A stretch of 44,431 nucleotides of DNA from a virus, in the IMG/VR virus record IMGVR_UViG_3300050821_008163, positions 1 to 44,431 of that record, one strand, 5' to 3'. The translations under genes were made by a program, and so were the position numbers. Position 1 is the first letter of the stretch, and the number at the start of each line of letters is the position of its first letter. Under the pieces are notes generated by a model, which saw only the letters and a list, made by a program, of their open reading frames with translations, had not been told where the DNA came from and searched no databases. Shown one piece after another: positions 29,075-35,646 of this stretch.

Positions 29075-29269
29075 TCACCAGTCGTTGAACTCTCCTGCTT
29101 GAAATGCCTTTCGCAGGTCCTCGAAGTGCTCGCGCGTCATGGGAGTCACGACGTTCGGGTTTAGGCTGCTACGTAGGTACACCATGTTACCGTCGAAAGC
29201 AACCTCTGCACACTCGCCAGACGCACACTTTGATGGCTTCCGCCATGTTAGAGTGCTAGGCACAGCCAT
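29075..29269 (-). CDS. DUF397 protein, copy 3
   Basis: 64 residues, ATG behind GGAGG, after a hairpin. TLTWRKPSKCASGECAEVAF, DGNMVYLRSS, then TREHFEDLRKAFQAGEFNDW: DUF397 layout, although the usual C-V-E-V is C-A-E-V and W-x-K-S-S is W-R-K-P-S. It differs from the other two copies along its length, so the three were probably acquired or diverged long ago. Confidence 0.86.
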   Translation of the reverse strand: MAVPSTLTWRKPSKCASGECAEVAFDGNMVYLRSSLNPNVVTPMTREHFEDLRKAFQAGEFNDW

Positions 29270-29285
29270 GCTTAACCTCCTTTCC

Positions 29286-29322
29286 CTGCCTACAAGCGGC
29301 TTGCAAGGACGCTTGTAGACAG
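29286..29322 (-). other. Hairpin before ribosome site
   Basis: 29286-29298 with 29310-29322: 13 pairs with one G-U, 11-base loop. It directly precedes GGAAAGGAGG of DUF397 copy 3. Confidence 0.65.
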
Positions 29323-29332
29323 CCAAAGTAGG

Positions 29333-29581
29333 TTACTTGAATGGTGCGTTAATGTCGTCGGTAGGCGTGTCCATCAGGAGTGCTGCGTTCTGCAGTCCCG
29401 CTGGCTCGTCGGACGTGTCGATGAAGTTCAGTGCATCTAGCATGGTTTCGAACTCGAACCTGAACACCTTCGTGTACGCGTGCTCTTTGACGACTTCGAT
29501 GCTGTATTCGTACTCCATCTCAGGAGGTACTGACAGTACGACAATCATGTCAATTGGCCCGTGCGAATCTGAATAACTCAC
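29333..29581 (-). CDS. Hypothetical protein, 82 aa
   Basis: GTG in a GTGA overlap. Strands (IDMIVVLSVPPEMEYEYSIE), then helix and a polar end. No family is recognised. Confidence 0.7.
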   Translation of the reverse strand: MSYSDSHGPIDMIVVLSVPPEMEYEYSIEVVKEHAYTKVFRFEFETMLDALNFIDTSDEPAGLQNAALLMDTPTDDINAPFK

Positions 29582-29805
29582 ACTATCACCTGACAGTTCT
29601 TGCACGGCCGTGTATGCCCCGTGCGGTCTAGTGTCTGATCGTTCTGGTCTTCGTCGTTGCAGTCCGCACAGTGCGGCCAGACTGTACCGTCCCAAATGCC
29701 GCCAATCTGCTTGGCATTCAGTGCATTCAGCACGTTCTTGTACAGCTCTTGCGTGAACTCGTCGACGGCTGTAATGTTGAGGACGACTGTCTCGTCAGTT
29801 GCCAT
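29578..29805 (-). CDS. Zinc-ribbon-like protein, 75 aa
   Basis: ATG in an 11-base overlap. N-terminal strand/helix (TVVLNITAVDEFTQELYKNV) and a C-terminal four-Cys set (HCADC, PCKNC) typical of a zinc ribbon. No family is recognised. Confidence 0.72.
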   Translation of the reverse strand: MATDETVVLNITAVDEFTQELYKNVLNALNAKQIGGIWDGTVWPHCADCNDEDQNDQTLDRTGHTRPCKNCQVIV

Positions 29806-30148
29806 CGTCTGCTCCTGTCGAGCTGTTGTAGCCGTAGCTTCCGTAGAAGATCGTTCGGCCTAGACGCCGAGCCACGCGAACGTGTGTGCGCGGGTGCGGC
29901 ACGTGAATGCCATGAATGCTGCTACCTGAGCCACCTACGTTTGCCGGCACGGTCTTAGGCGCAGGGTCGCCGAACTGCGGGTAGTACACAGGCTTGGTGT
30001 TGAAGCCGTGTACGTTACTCACGTTGTCGGCACCGCACGCTTCTGCGACATATCCTGTCCCTATGAGCGTCAGGAACAAGACTGGTAGGAATACTGTCTT
30101 GCCTGAGTTACTGAGAACTCCCCAGGCAATACGCCTTCCGATGTACAC
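29795..30148 (-). CDS. Exported or membrane-anchored protein, 117 aa
   Basis: GTG behind AAGGAGGTG. Hydrophobic segment at 18-35 (TVFLPVLFLTLIGTGYVAEA) that could be a signal anchor. The outside part is His/Pro/Gly-rich (HGIHVPHPRTHVRV). No family is recognised. Confidence 0.7.
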   Translation of the reverse strand: MYIGRRIAWGVLSNSGKTVFLPVLFLTLIGTGYVAEACGADNVSNVHGFNTKPVYYPQFGDPAPKTVPANVGGSGSSIHGIHVPHPRTHVRVARRLGRTIFYGSYGYNSSTGADDGN

Positions 30149-30175
30149 TGTTCACCTCCTTTTTTCGAGTTCCAT

Positions 30176-30197
30176 TTTGCTCAATTTTTTGAGCAAA
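30176..30197 (-). terminator. AT-rich hairpin after the ATPase gene
   Basis: 30176-30183 with 30190-30197: eight pairs (TTTGCTCA/TGAGCAAA), six-base loop. Between the P-loop ATPase stop and the ribosome site of the next gene. The stem is AT-rich and could end or slow transcription. Confidence 0.5.
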
Positions 30198-30218
30198 AAT
30201 TCATTTGGCCATTCGGGT

Positions 30219-30264
30219 AAATCTTCGGGGAAAATCTTGGGAAATCTTCGGTGAAGGTTTTGGG
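30219..30264. repeat. Tandem 23-base imperfect direct repeat
   Basis: Copies at 30219-30241 and 30242-30264, each starting AAATCTTCGG and ending TTGGG, differing at four sites. It lies just after the ATPase stop codon. It may be a protein-binding site or a slippage product. Confidence 0.6.
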
Positions 30265-30277
30265 AGGGTTCGACATC

Positions 30278-31384
30278 CTACTCTTCGAACTCTTCGCCGT
30301 CATCGTCCATTCCCGCGATCTCTTCCTTGAAGGCTTCCTCCAGTGCATCTCGCTTGTAACCGTGTGCCTGTTCCTTGTTGAACCAAACAGTACCGGCGTG
30401 TAGTCCTACTGCTGCGAGCGCCATGTTGATCGCTCGTGTTGCCTGAGACATGCTCGTGAAGTTATCAATGCTGTCAGCCTTCATCTGTGTCAGCTGACGT
30501 ACGATCTCCTCGATGCTCAGGTTACCTTCCGTTCTGAACACGACGCTTGCGATATCGGTCCGCAGTTGCGTCGCTGGGCTTATCGTCGCTTCCTGACCTG
30601 ACCCTCGGCACGCTTCGCCAATCATGTCTGGCCATTCGCCTCCGGCTAGCTCTGCTATCTGGAATAGCGGCCGCCAAATCTGCCGCATTCGTAGCGTCAG
30701 GCCGCGCATGTTCGGCTTCTGGTCGAGAATCTCGTCCAGCACGCCTTCAATCGCATGACTCAGCTGCTTGCCTACTGCCTTCACCTGGTCGGTGTGGTAG
30801 TATTCGTCGAAGCCGTCCTCGTCACCGAACTTCCTTGGCAGCCTCTGCATGAATACCTTGATCGCTCGCGATCGCAGTGTGTCCATGTTGGGGTTACCTA
30901 GGAATGTCTTCGCCTTGCCAATTACGACAAGTGGTGCGAACGTCCGCTGGAAACCAACAGCGTTCAGGGTCTGCCCTTCGCAGTCGTAACCTGTGTTCAC
31001 AATCTCGAAGATGGCTGCACCTGCGTTGCCGGTTCGGCTAATCAGCTTGTCTAGCTCGTCCCCAATGAGCGTGCAATGCTCCTCGCGAATAGCGTTAATC
31101 AGGCCAGCTGGTGTTGCCGTTCGCATACCGAAGATCTGTCCGTTACGCGACATATGCTTCAGTAGCTTGCCCATCGTCGTCTTGCCTGAGTCCTTTTCGC
31201 CAAGAATTGCTAGTCTCGGCGTCTGGTTGAAAATGAGTTCATCGTTCTCATCTACAGCCCAGGTATGTGCGGCGAAGGCAGCCATTACGCTGCTGTCACG
31301 TTTCGGTAGCGTTGGGCTGAATAGCGTGAACGTGTCACGCGCCTCAGTCAACGCCATGTCCAGTGCAGTTCGTTCTGTCGTCAT
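30278..31384 (-). CDS. P-loop ATPase, DUF3631-like, replication candidate
   Basis: 368 residues, ATG behind GGAGGTG, after a short hairpin. Walker A GEKDSGKTT (62-70), Walker B TLIGDELDKL (about 105-114), then a sensor-like segment (APLVVIGKAKTFLGNPNMDT, LRSRAIKVFMQ) and a helical C-terminal domain. The order matches the DUF3631-type ATPase of actinobacterial elements and phages, often found next to primase or as a helicase-like domain. The strongest replication candidate besides the SNF2 protein. The ligand is ATP; the DNA role is inferred. Confidence 0.82.
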   Translation of the reverse strand: MTTERTALDMALTEARDTFTLFSPTLPKRDSSVMAAFAAHTWAVDENDELIFNQTPRLAILGEKDSGKTTMGKLLKHMSRNGQIFGMRTATPAGLINAIREEHCTLIGDELDKLISRTGNAGAAIFEIVNTGYDCEGQTLNAVGFQRTFAPLVVIGKAKTFLGNPNMDTLRSRAIKVFMQRLPRKFGDEDGFDEYYHTDQVKAVGKQLSHAIEGVLDEILDQKPNMRGLTLRMRQIWRPLFQIAELAGGEWPDMIGEACRGSGQEATISPATQLRTDIASVVFRTEGNLSIEEIVRQLTQMKADSIDNFTSMSQATRAINMALAAVGLHAGTVWFNKEQAHGYKRDALEEAFKEEIAGMDDDGEEFEE

Positions 31385-31407
31385 GTTTCACCTCCTTCTT
31401 TCGAGTT

Positions 31408-31423
31408 CCAGACAATAGTCTGG
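31408..31423 (-). other. Short hairpin before ribosome site
   Basis: CCAGAC/GTCTGG, six pairs with a four-base loop, 31408-31423. It lies just upstream of GGAGGTG of the ATPase gene. Confidence 0.5.
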
Positions 31424-31454
31424 CGACAGCGCCCTTTCAGACGCTCTCGTCAAA

Positions 31455-31673
31455 CTACAGGCTCCGCCACCAATTGTATTCCTGCGTAACGAACTCTTCC
31501 TCGAACGTTTGCGGCATGCTGTGTAGCTTCTCGTACTTGTCTACTTCGTAAACCAGGAACGCTCGATCCTCACGCTCCAGCCTCGCAAGCGGGCCTGTAC
31601 CGCACTTCAACGCTTGCCTTTTCATGGACGTATACTCGCGCGCCGTTACAGGCTCGTCCGGGTTTACCTTCAT
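31455..31673 (-). CDS. Hypothetical protein, 72 aa
   Basis: ATG in an ATGA overlap. Charged and helical (VTAREYTSMKRQALKCGTGP, LARLEREDRAFLVYEVDKYE). No family is recognised. Confidence 0.7.
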   Translation of the reverse strand: MKVNPDEPVTAREYTSMKRQALKCGTGPLARLEREDRAFLVYEVDKYEKLHSMPQTFEEEFVTQEYNWWRSL

Positions 31674-31921
31674 CGGCCCAAGAACTCCTTCATCGCTACA
31701 GCGTCCACGTCCACAAACGCGAGAAAGTCGAACAGTAGCTGAACTGTACTGTTTGGCTTCTCCTCCGAGGTATCGTCGAGGAACTCGATCTCTGTTCCGA
31801 GACCTTTCATGTAGTACGCAATTCTCTCGCATGCTACGTCGTTGAACTTCGCCTCGAACTCCTCGGGCGAAACCGCTACTCGGTAGCTCTGCCGGACTGC
31901 TACTTCGTACGCCGATCTCAC
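31670..31921 (-). CDS. Hypothetical protein, 83 aa
   Basis: GTG in a GTGA overlap. Helical (FEAKFNDVACERIAYYMKGL, VQLLFDFLAFVDVDAVAM). No family is recognised. Confidence 0.7.
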   Translation of the reverse strand: MRSAYEVAVRQSYRVAVSPEEFEAKFNDVACERIAYYMKGLGTEIEFLDDTSEEKPNSTVQLLFDFLAFVDVDAVAMKEFLGR

Positions 31922-32142
31922 TCTGCCTTCAGCCCTTCGAATTCTCCGTCGTAGGCCAACTTGAGCACGTCTAGTACAAGCAGGGCCTTTGCCTCAGCTG
32001 CCATCGCGCGACCACTCAGGTTATAGCCCTGCATAGTCGCGTACTTGGCTGCTGCAGCGTAAACCTTACGCGCAACCTTGTCCGCAGCCTCCCGACCGTT
32101 AAGATCACGGTTAACCTGCCAAACTTCTACTTCCGTTGCCAT
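31918..32142 (-). CDS. Hypothetical helical protein, 74 aa
   Basis: ATG behind GGAAAGGAGG, below promoter P4 and its long leader. Helical (GREAADKVARKVYAAAAKYA, MAAEAKALLVLDVLKLAYDG). No family is recognised. The leader suggests its expression is controlled. Confidence 0.72.
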   Translation of the reverse strand: MATEVEVWQVNRDLNGREAADKVARKVYAAAAKYATMQGYNLSGRAMAAEAKALLVLDVLKLAYDGEFEGLKAE

Positions 32143-32160
32143 TGTTTCCTCCTTTCCCCT

Positions 32161-32201
32161 GAACGTACGAAACGTACGCTCTAGGCAAAGTCAGGAACCT
32201 A
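32161..32201 (-). promoter_or_regulatory. Attenuator-like leader with competing stems
   Basis: Below P4 the RNA can form GAGCGTACG/CGTACGTTC (32161-32169 with 32173-32181, three-base loop) just before the ribosome site. Further up, CTAGG/CCTAG (32197-32201 with 32181-32185) competes with AAAGTC/GACTTT (32207-32212 with 32187-32192). The six-codon reading frame upstream overlaps these stems, so ribosome movement could select between them. Confidence 0.5.
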
Positions 32202-32219
32202 GTTCGACTTTACGATCAT
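32199..32219 (-). CDS. Six-codon leader peptide MIVKSN
   Basis: ATG behind TAGGAGGCCAA, an excellent site. It codes only MIVKSN and stops within the stems described for the leader. Its length suits a translation-sensing leader. It may instead be a chance ATG. Confidence 0.45.
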   Translation of the reverse strand: MIVKSN

Positions 32220-32266
32220 TTGGCCTCCTACGTTCTACTTATCCGGAGTCTTTTTGCTTTCATTTA

Positions 32267-32296
32267 ATTATATCATGGAACATGGGGAAAAAGCTA
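32267..32296 (-). promoter_or_regulatory. Leftward promoter P4 (TAGC type)
   Basis: -10 TATAAT (32267-32272), 18-base spacer, TAGCTT (32291-32296) in CTAGCTTTT. After the -10 it carries GCAAAAAGACTC, shared with P6. Confidence 0.65.
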
Positions 32297-32323
32297 GTCG
32301 CTAAAATGGTTCAATTTTTGGTC

Positions 32324-32593
32324 TCAGGTTCGGTTAGCTGGCTTGCGACGGGCTAGAATTTCATGCAGGTACCATTCAATACCTAGCTCCTTGAAAATCT
32401 GCGGGTTCATGTGTGCAGCTTCGTACTCACGTTCGCCATGTTCGTACTCCATAAGCGAACCTCGCCCTTGTGGAACGCCGTGCAGCCATCTCCCTGTCTG
32501 CCTGCAGGCAACGCCAATGCCCGCAAAGCATCCATCCTTCGGACATCTTACCGACCTCACCGCCCGGTGGCAGCGAAGGTTTACATCAATCAT
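32324..32593 (-). CDS. Zinc-finger protein, 89 aa
   Basis: ATGA overlap with the upstream gene. RCPKDGCFAGIGVACRQTGR then WLHGVPQGR: C-P-x3-C-x-A-x2-G-x2-C-x4-G-x-W/H, a small zinc finger common in actinobacteria and their phages. Helical C-terminus (FKELGIEWYLHEILARRK). Probably nucleic-acid or protein binding. Confidence 0.75.
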   Translation of the reverse strand: MIDVNLRCHRAVRSVRCPKDGCFAGIGVACRQTGRWLHGVPQGRGSLMEYEHGEREYEAAHMNPQIFKELGIEWYLHEILARRKPANRT

Positions 32594-33402
32594 TCGTCCT
32601 CCATCATCTGACTGAACGAGGCGTTCACATCGGGTGGTACACCTTCCTCTTCATAGGAAGCTTCGACGTCGAAGTGCAACGCGTTCAGCCTCTCCTTCGG
32701 GTTCTTCTTAATGAAGTCTTCGTACCAGTCCAGCTGCGACGGAGCAACTTCACGTCCGTCTGAAGCTACGACGGTGTCGTCTTCAGACCTGAACTCCTCA
32801 GGCACTGGAGCACTGTACTCTGCACGGTAGTATGCTGCAAAGTCTGGCTCACCTTCAGTCGTTGGTCCGCCGTACAGCTCAGCACGGTGCTTCTGTCTAA
32901 TGACAGGGTTTGGCAACAGCACGGGCCCGTTTGGCATTGAGTCCACAGGGCGCCGCGTATCGGGCGGGCCAAGAACCCTTATTGCGTAAGGATCCCTGCC
33001 TGTTCGCGATCCGCCGTACGTAATAATAATCTCGTCTTCTTCACGTCTTGTAATTCGTCTGCGCAGGCCAATTGCTAGGCGCATACAGTCGTACTCAAAT
33101 GCTACTGTTGCTGCCTTACCCTTGGAAGCGAGTTTTTTGTAGCAGAGTGCAATGTTCTCTTCGCACTGCTGAATTAGTGCTTCTTGCGCGTCTTCGCTGA
33201 CATCTTCCCAGTGACCGAGAACTACTTCTCGCTTGGCAGTCTGCCTGAGACGATTGACATTTTGTCGAGCGTACATATGTTTCGCACAATAACTTCCGTA
33301 ACGCTTGGGCTGTGCTCCAGTTTCGGGCGTTAGTCCCTCCCTGAAGCAGTCGACGCAAAATGTCGAAATTGGCGGTCGTCCACGCTGGGCAAAATGAGGC
33401 AT
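32590..33402 (-). CDS. Hypothetical protein with Cys-rich N-terminus, 270 aa
   Basis: Starts MPHFAQRGRPPISTFCVDCF below promoter P7 with AGTAGG in front; longer frames cross the promoter. FCVDCFREGLTPETG and YCAKHMYARQNVNRLR give a C-x2-C...C-x2-H set. The centre is basic (LAIGLRRRITRREEDEIIIT) and the C-terminus acidic. One of the longer early genes; it may bind DNA. No family is recognised. Confidence 0.72.
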   Translation of the reverse strand: MPHFAQRGRPPISTFCVDCFREGLTPETGAQPKRYGSYCAKHMYARQNVNRLRQTAKREVVLGHWEDVSEDAQEALIQQCEENIALCYKKLASKGKAATVAFEYDCMRLAIGLRRRITRREEDEIIITYGGSRTGRDPYAIRVLGPPDTRRPVDSMPNGPVLLPNPVIRQKHRAELYGGPTTEGEPDFAAYYRAEYSAPVPEEFRSEDDTVVASDGREVAPSQLDWYEDFIKKNPKERLNALHFDVEASYEEEGVPPDVNASFSQMMEDE

Positions 33403-33444
33403 TGCTTTACCTACTCGTTCTTCTATCGCGTATCTCTCCTTTCT

Positions 33445-33474
33445 ATTATATAGGGACTTCTGAGCGGACATCAA
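33445..33474 (-). promoter_or_regulatory. Leftward promoter P7
   Basis: -10 TATAAT (33445-33450), 18-base spacer, -35 TTGATG (33469-33474). It serves the 32590-33402 gene and the coupled zinc-finger gene. Confidence 0.68.
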
Positions 33475-33805
33475 TGGTTTTTGATCACGTTCCTTTAGGT
33501 AAAACAAAAGTACAACGCGCTAGTCCAGGTAGCGCTTATGACAAAGACTTACGGTAGATGACAACACGTCCCTTTCGGTGCGTCCAAGATCCTAACTTTA
33601 ATTGAACTCGTATACTACAACACCTTTATATATACTAATAGATAATAATGACAATATGAATGAGCCTGTATGTACGTACGTGCTTCTATACGTTATTAAG
33701 ATTTCTTATAGGTATTAGCCCAGGGTGTCAGAGCTTGAAATCACGTAACGCACTAGTTAAACGAAATTATTGAATGCAAAATTGCGTACGAATATGTACG
33801 ACACA
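33475..33805. other. AT-rich non-coding region, origin candidate
   Basis: About 330 bases with no credible gene and a much higher AT content than its surroundings (for example TTTATATATACTAATAGATA at about 33621). Several GTACGTAC-type palindromes are present (about 33673, 33787). It lies between a terminator-like hairpin and promoter P7. It could hold a replication origin or a regulatory RNA; I see no iterons. Confidence 0.4.
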
Positions 33806-33837
33806 GCCCCTGTGGTTTCTCGTGCAAACACAGGGGC
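33806..33837 (-). terminator. GC-rich hairpin after the 33852 gene
   Basis: GCCCCTGTG (33806-33814) pairs with CACAGGGGC (33829-33837), nine pairs, 14-base loop, 15 bases after the stop codon. No U-run follows, as is common for actinobacterial terminators. Confidence 0.6.
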
Positions 33838-33851
33838 CGCGTCGGACAGGG

Positions 33852-34214
33852 TTATGCGTCGATTTTCATGTAAAAACGGCAGGTAAACAGCCACATCATT
33901 TGGTCGATGAATGCGACAACGTCTTCGTGCGACGGAGCTTCTGCCTGGTTGCAGCATTCGAACACGTAGTGGTACGTCAGTGTCCTGACGAGTTCGGTTG
34001 GATTGCCCGGACTGTCTGCGTACGTTCGTGCGACGATTGCACGTGTGACGATCTCGATGACTTTGTCGGCGTCTGCGAAGCCTTCGAAGTCACTGTACGA
34101 GCCGCCGACTTTGGCAGCATCGTCTTCTCGTGTGAGCTCCTGCGCCAGATCGATGTAGCGGTCACCCATCCACTGGACGAACTCTGGGTTCGCGCCGTAA
34201 CCAAATTCGAGCAT
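33852..34214 (-). CDS. Hypothetical protein, 120 aa
   Basis: ATG behind GGAAAGGAG, after an 11-pair hairpin. Helical (RYIDLAQELTREDDAAKVGG, ADKVIEIVTRAIVARTYADS). No family is recognised. It is the last gene before the terminator. Confidence 0.72.
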   Translation of the reverse strand: MLEFGYGANPEFVQWMGDRYIDLAQELTREDDAAKVGGSYSDFEGFADADKVIEIVTRAIVARTYADSPGNPTELVRTLTYHYVFECCNQAEAPSHEDVVAFIDQMMWLFTCRFYMKIDA

Positions 34215-34232
34215 TACTGATCTCCTTTCCGT

Positions 34233-34266
34233 CCAGCATTCAGGAACTTGACGCACTGAATGCTGG
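34233..34266 (-). other. Hairpin before ribosome site
   Basis: 34233-34243 with 34256-34266: 11 perfect pairs, 12-base loop. It is followed by GGAAAGGAG of the 33852-34214 gene. Confidence 0.65.
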
Positions 34267-34277
34267 CGCACTGGAGA

Positions 34278-34436
34278 TTAGTAGTTCAGCGTGCCGTCGG
34301 TGATGCCTGCGTCGATGTCGTCCTTGTCCTTATCGCTCAGCTTGTCCCACTCACCCTTGAACAGAGCGAGCTTGCCGTCGAACGCGCTCTTGAAGAACAT
34401 CCAGATCGCGTTAATGTTACGCTTGCCAGTCGGCAT
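34278..34436 (-). CDS. Small hypothetical protein, 52 aa
   Basis: Translated from the sequence: MPTGKRNINAIWMFFKSAFD then GKLALFKGEWDKLSDKDKDD, ending TDGTLNY. ATG behind AAGGAGGAG. The pattern F-K-G-x-W-x-x-L-S-x-x-D-x-x-D-I recalls small phage proteins and weakly CsbD, but no firm family. Confidence 0.73.
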   Translation of the reverse strand: MPTGKRNINAIWMFFKSAFDGKLALFKGEWDKLSDKDKDDIDAGITDGTLNY

Positions 34437-34486
34437 GACTCCTCCTTGGAGTATTGTTTACCGTAGCTGAAAACCAGCCTACGCAG

Positions 34487-34528
34487 GACGCTTGCTTCCG
34501 GCCGGGAGAAGCAGTAAGCAAGCGTCCG
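34487..34528 (-). other. Hairpin in the leader of the 34278 gene
   Basis: 34487-34498 with 34517-34528: 12 perfect pairs, 18-base loop. It ends about 40 bases before the AAGGAGGAG site. Confidence 0.65.
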
Positions 34529-34535
34529 GTCTAGG

Positions 34536-34652
34536 TTAGTAGTTCAGACAGACGTCAAGTATGCGCTCGATGTCTGCAGGGGAAATCGTGTGATGGTGCT
34601 TCTTCATGCTGAGCAAGCGCTCGACGAAGCGGACTGCGTAGAACGCGATCAT
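34536..34652 (-). CDS. Small hypothetical protein, 38 aa
   Basis: Translated: MIAFYAVRFVERLLSMKKHH then HTISPADIERILDVCLNY. ATGA overlap with the upstream gene. Longer frames here lack a start site and cross that gene. Helical; no family is recognised. Confidence 0.65.
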   Translation of the reverse strand: MIAFYAVRFVERLLSMKKHHHTISPADIERILDVCLNY

Positions 34653-34837
34653 GAACTTGCTCGACTGAGCCACCACGCGATCCAGCGACGGAGCTTGCGA
34701 GTAATCGGGCCGCAATGCTCCCACCGGAAATGGTGGTAAGCGTGGCCCGTATTGCCGCCTCCGTTGTCGAACCAGCGTATGAGCGCGTCGTGACAAGCCC
34801 ACACCGTGTGATGTGCGCCGGATGCAAGCAGGATCAT
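34649..34837 (-). CDS. Hypothetical protein, 62 aa
   Basis: ATGA overlaps at both ends. Trp/His-rich (WACHDALIRWFDNGGGNTGH, WEHCGPITRKLRRWIAWWL) with an amphipathic C-terminal helix. No family is recognised. Confidence 0.65.
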   Translation of the reverse strand: MILLASGAHHTVWACHDALIRWFDNGGGNTGHAYHHFRWEHCGPITRKLRRWIAWWLSRASS

Positions 34838-34947
34838 GAGCGCCAGCCCGGCAACGCGTCGGCGACGATGGCGTCGTCGTGATCGTTAATGTCGACGTGG
34901 TCGATGTCGGACTGACTGGTCCACACCAGTACTGAGTTTTCCGGCAT
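34834..34947 (-). CDS. Small acidic protein, 37 aa
   Basis: Translated: MPENSVLVWTSQSDIDHVDI then NDHDDAIVADALPGWRS. ATG behind AAAGGAGG, after two hairpins. Acidic. No family is recognised. Confidence 0.7.
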   Translation of the reverse strand: MPENSVLVWTSQSDIDHVDINDHDDAIVADALPGWRS

Positions 34948-34971
34948 GGTTCCTCCTTTGGAGTTTGGAGT

Positions 34972-34994
34972 CGGACATCAGAACTGCATGTCCG
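34972..34994 (-). other. Hairpin before ribosome site
   Basis: CGGACAT (34972-34978) with ATGTCCG (34988-34994), seven pairs, just before AAAGGAGG of the 34834-34947 gene. Confidence 0.5.
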
Positions 34995-35000
34995 GTAACA

Positions 35001-35022
35001 CGGGCGCTCTTTCGAGCGCCCG
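35001..35022 (-). terminator. GC-rich tetraloop hairpin after the 35045 gene
   Basis: 35001-35009 with 35014-35022: nine GC-rich pairs with loop GAAA on the minus strand, 20 bases after the stop codon. It is a terminator or a stable 3' end. Confidence 0.65.
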
Positions 35023-35044
35023 CGAAACTGGACGTACGGTCCTA

Positions 35045-35488
35045 CTACTCGGCGAGCTCGTCGAGCTCGTCGCCGTCCGCGTCGCCTTCGACGACTTCGT
35101 CGGCAACTTCGACGCCTTCGTCGTCAGCGCTCGCAGCGTTCGCGTTCGCGGACGCCATCTGCTCGAGGCCTGCGACAACGTCGATGTCGTCGTACTGAGC
35201 GGCGATCCTGTCGAGGTTGAACGACACACGAGCGGTACCAGTACCGCTCTTCGCCGCCTGCAGCCACGCTGCGAACGAAGCGCCGACGAACATGACGCCG
35301 GTTCCGCCCTGTGCCTTCGGCGAACCGTACCGCGTGATGGACTTGTTGGAGTACATCGTCTGCGGCGCGATCTCCTCGTCGGCGGCGAGCTTGCCGGCCT
35401 TGCGGAGCTGCAGCGTGGCGATCTGGGCGGCGCGGTAAGGCGTCAGGTCGGTGTACTGCTTGGTGGTCGTGCTGGTGTTCTCGGACAT
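35045..35488 (-). CDS. Putative DNA-binding protein, P-Q-x-M-Y family, acidic tail
   Basis: 147 residues, ATG behind AAGGAGGAG, own promoter P5 and own terminator. YTDLTPYRAAQIATLQLRKA, EEIAPQTMYSNKSITRYG match the cores of 9469-9984 and 36874-37200. A middle strand (GVMFVGASFAAWLQAAKSG) is shared with the latter (HVMFDGDAFAAWLQRYVAG). The tail is very acidic. I infer a helix-turn-helix protein made in quantity from a stable message; role unknown. Confidence 0.75.
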   Translation of the reverse strand: MSENTSTTTKQYTDLTPYRAAQIATLQLRKAGKLAADEEIAPQTMYSNKSITRYGSPKAQGGTGVMFVGASFAAWLQAAKSGTGTARVSFNLDRIAAQYDDIDVVAGLEQMASANANAASADDEGVEVADEVVEGDADGDELDELAE

Positions 35489-35510
35489 TACTCCTCCTTG
35501 GAGTGTCCTG

Positions 35511-35595
35511 CTACGGATGTTTTCCGTATGCAGGCGGCAGCTCATCGTAGAGCCTACGATGATCTCCCGTCAACATACGGTTCAATTATCCGTAG
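35511..35595 (-). promoter_or_regulatory. Long three-tier leader hairpin below P5
   Basis: On the minus-strand RNA, 35588-35595 pairs with 35511-35518 (8), 35574-35580 with 35524-35530 (7) and 35554-35562 with 35542-35550 (9), giving 24 pairs in one arm. It fills the leader between the promoter and the ribosome site. It may protect the message or form a control site. Confidence 0.65.
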
Positions 35596-35616
35596 TACTT
35601 TTTCCTCTCTAATTCT

Positions 35617-35646
35617 ATTATACATGGGCGCAAGGTGTAAAAGCTA
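35617..35646 (-). promoter_or_regulatory. Leftward promoter P5 (TAGC type)
   Basis: -10 TATAAT (35617-35622), 18-base spacer, TAGCTT (35641-35646) in CTAGCTTTT. It drives the 35045-35488 gene through the leader hairpin. Confidence 0.66.

Noticed and set aside
34278-34436. CsbD-family call
   Set aside because: Only a short part (F-K-G-x-W-x-x-L-S) is similar and the second half differs; left as hypothetical.
34555-34827. Alternative 90-codon frame on the minus strand
   Set aside because: The competing pair of genes in another frame is joined by ATGA overlaps on both sides and has a better composition.
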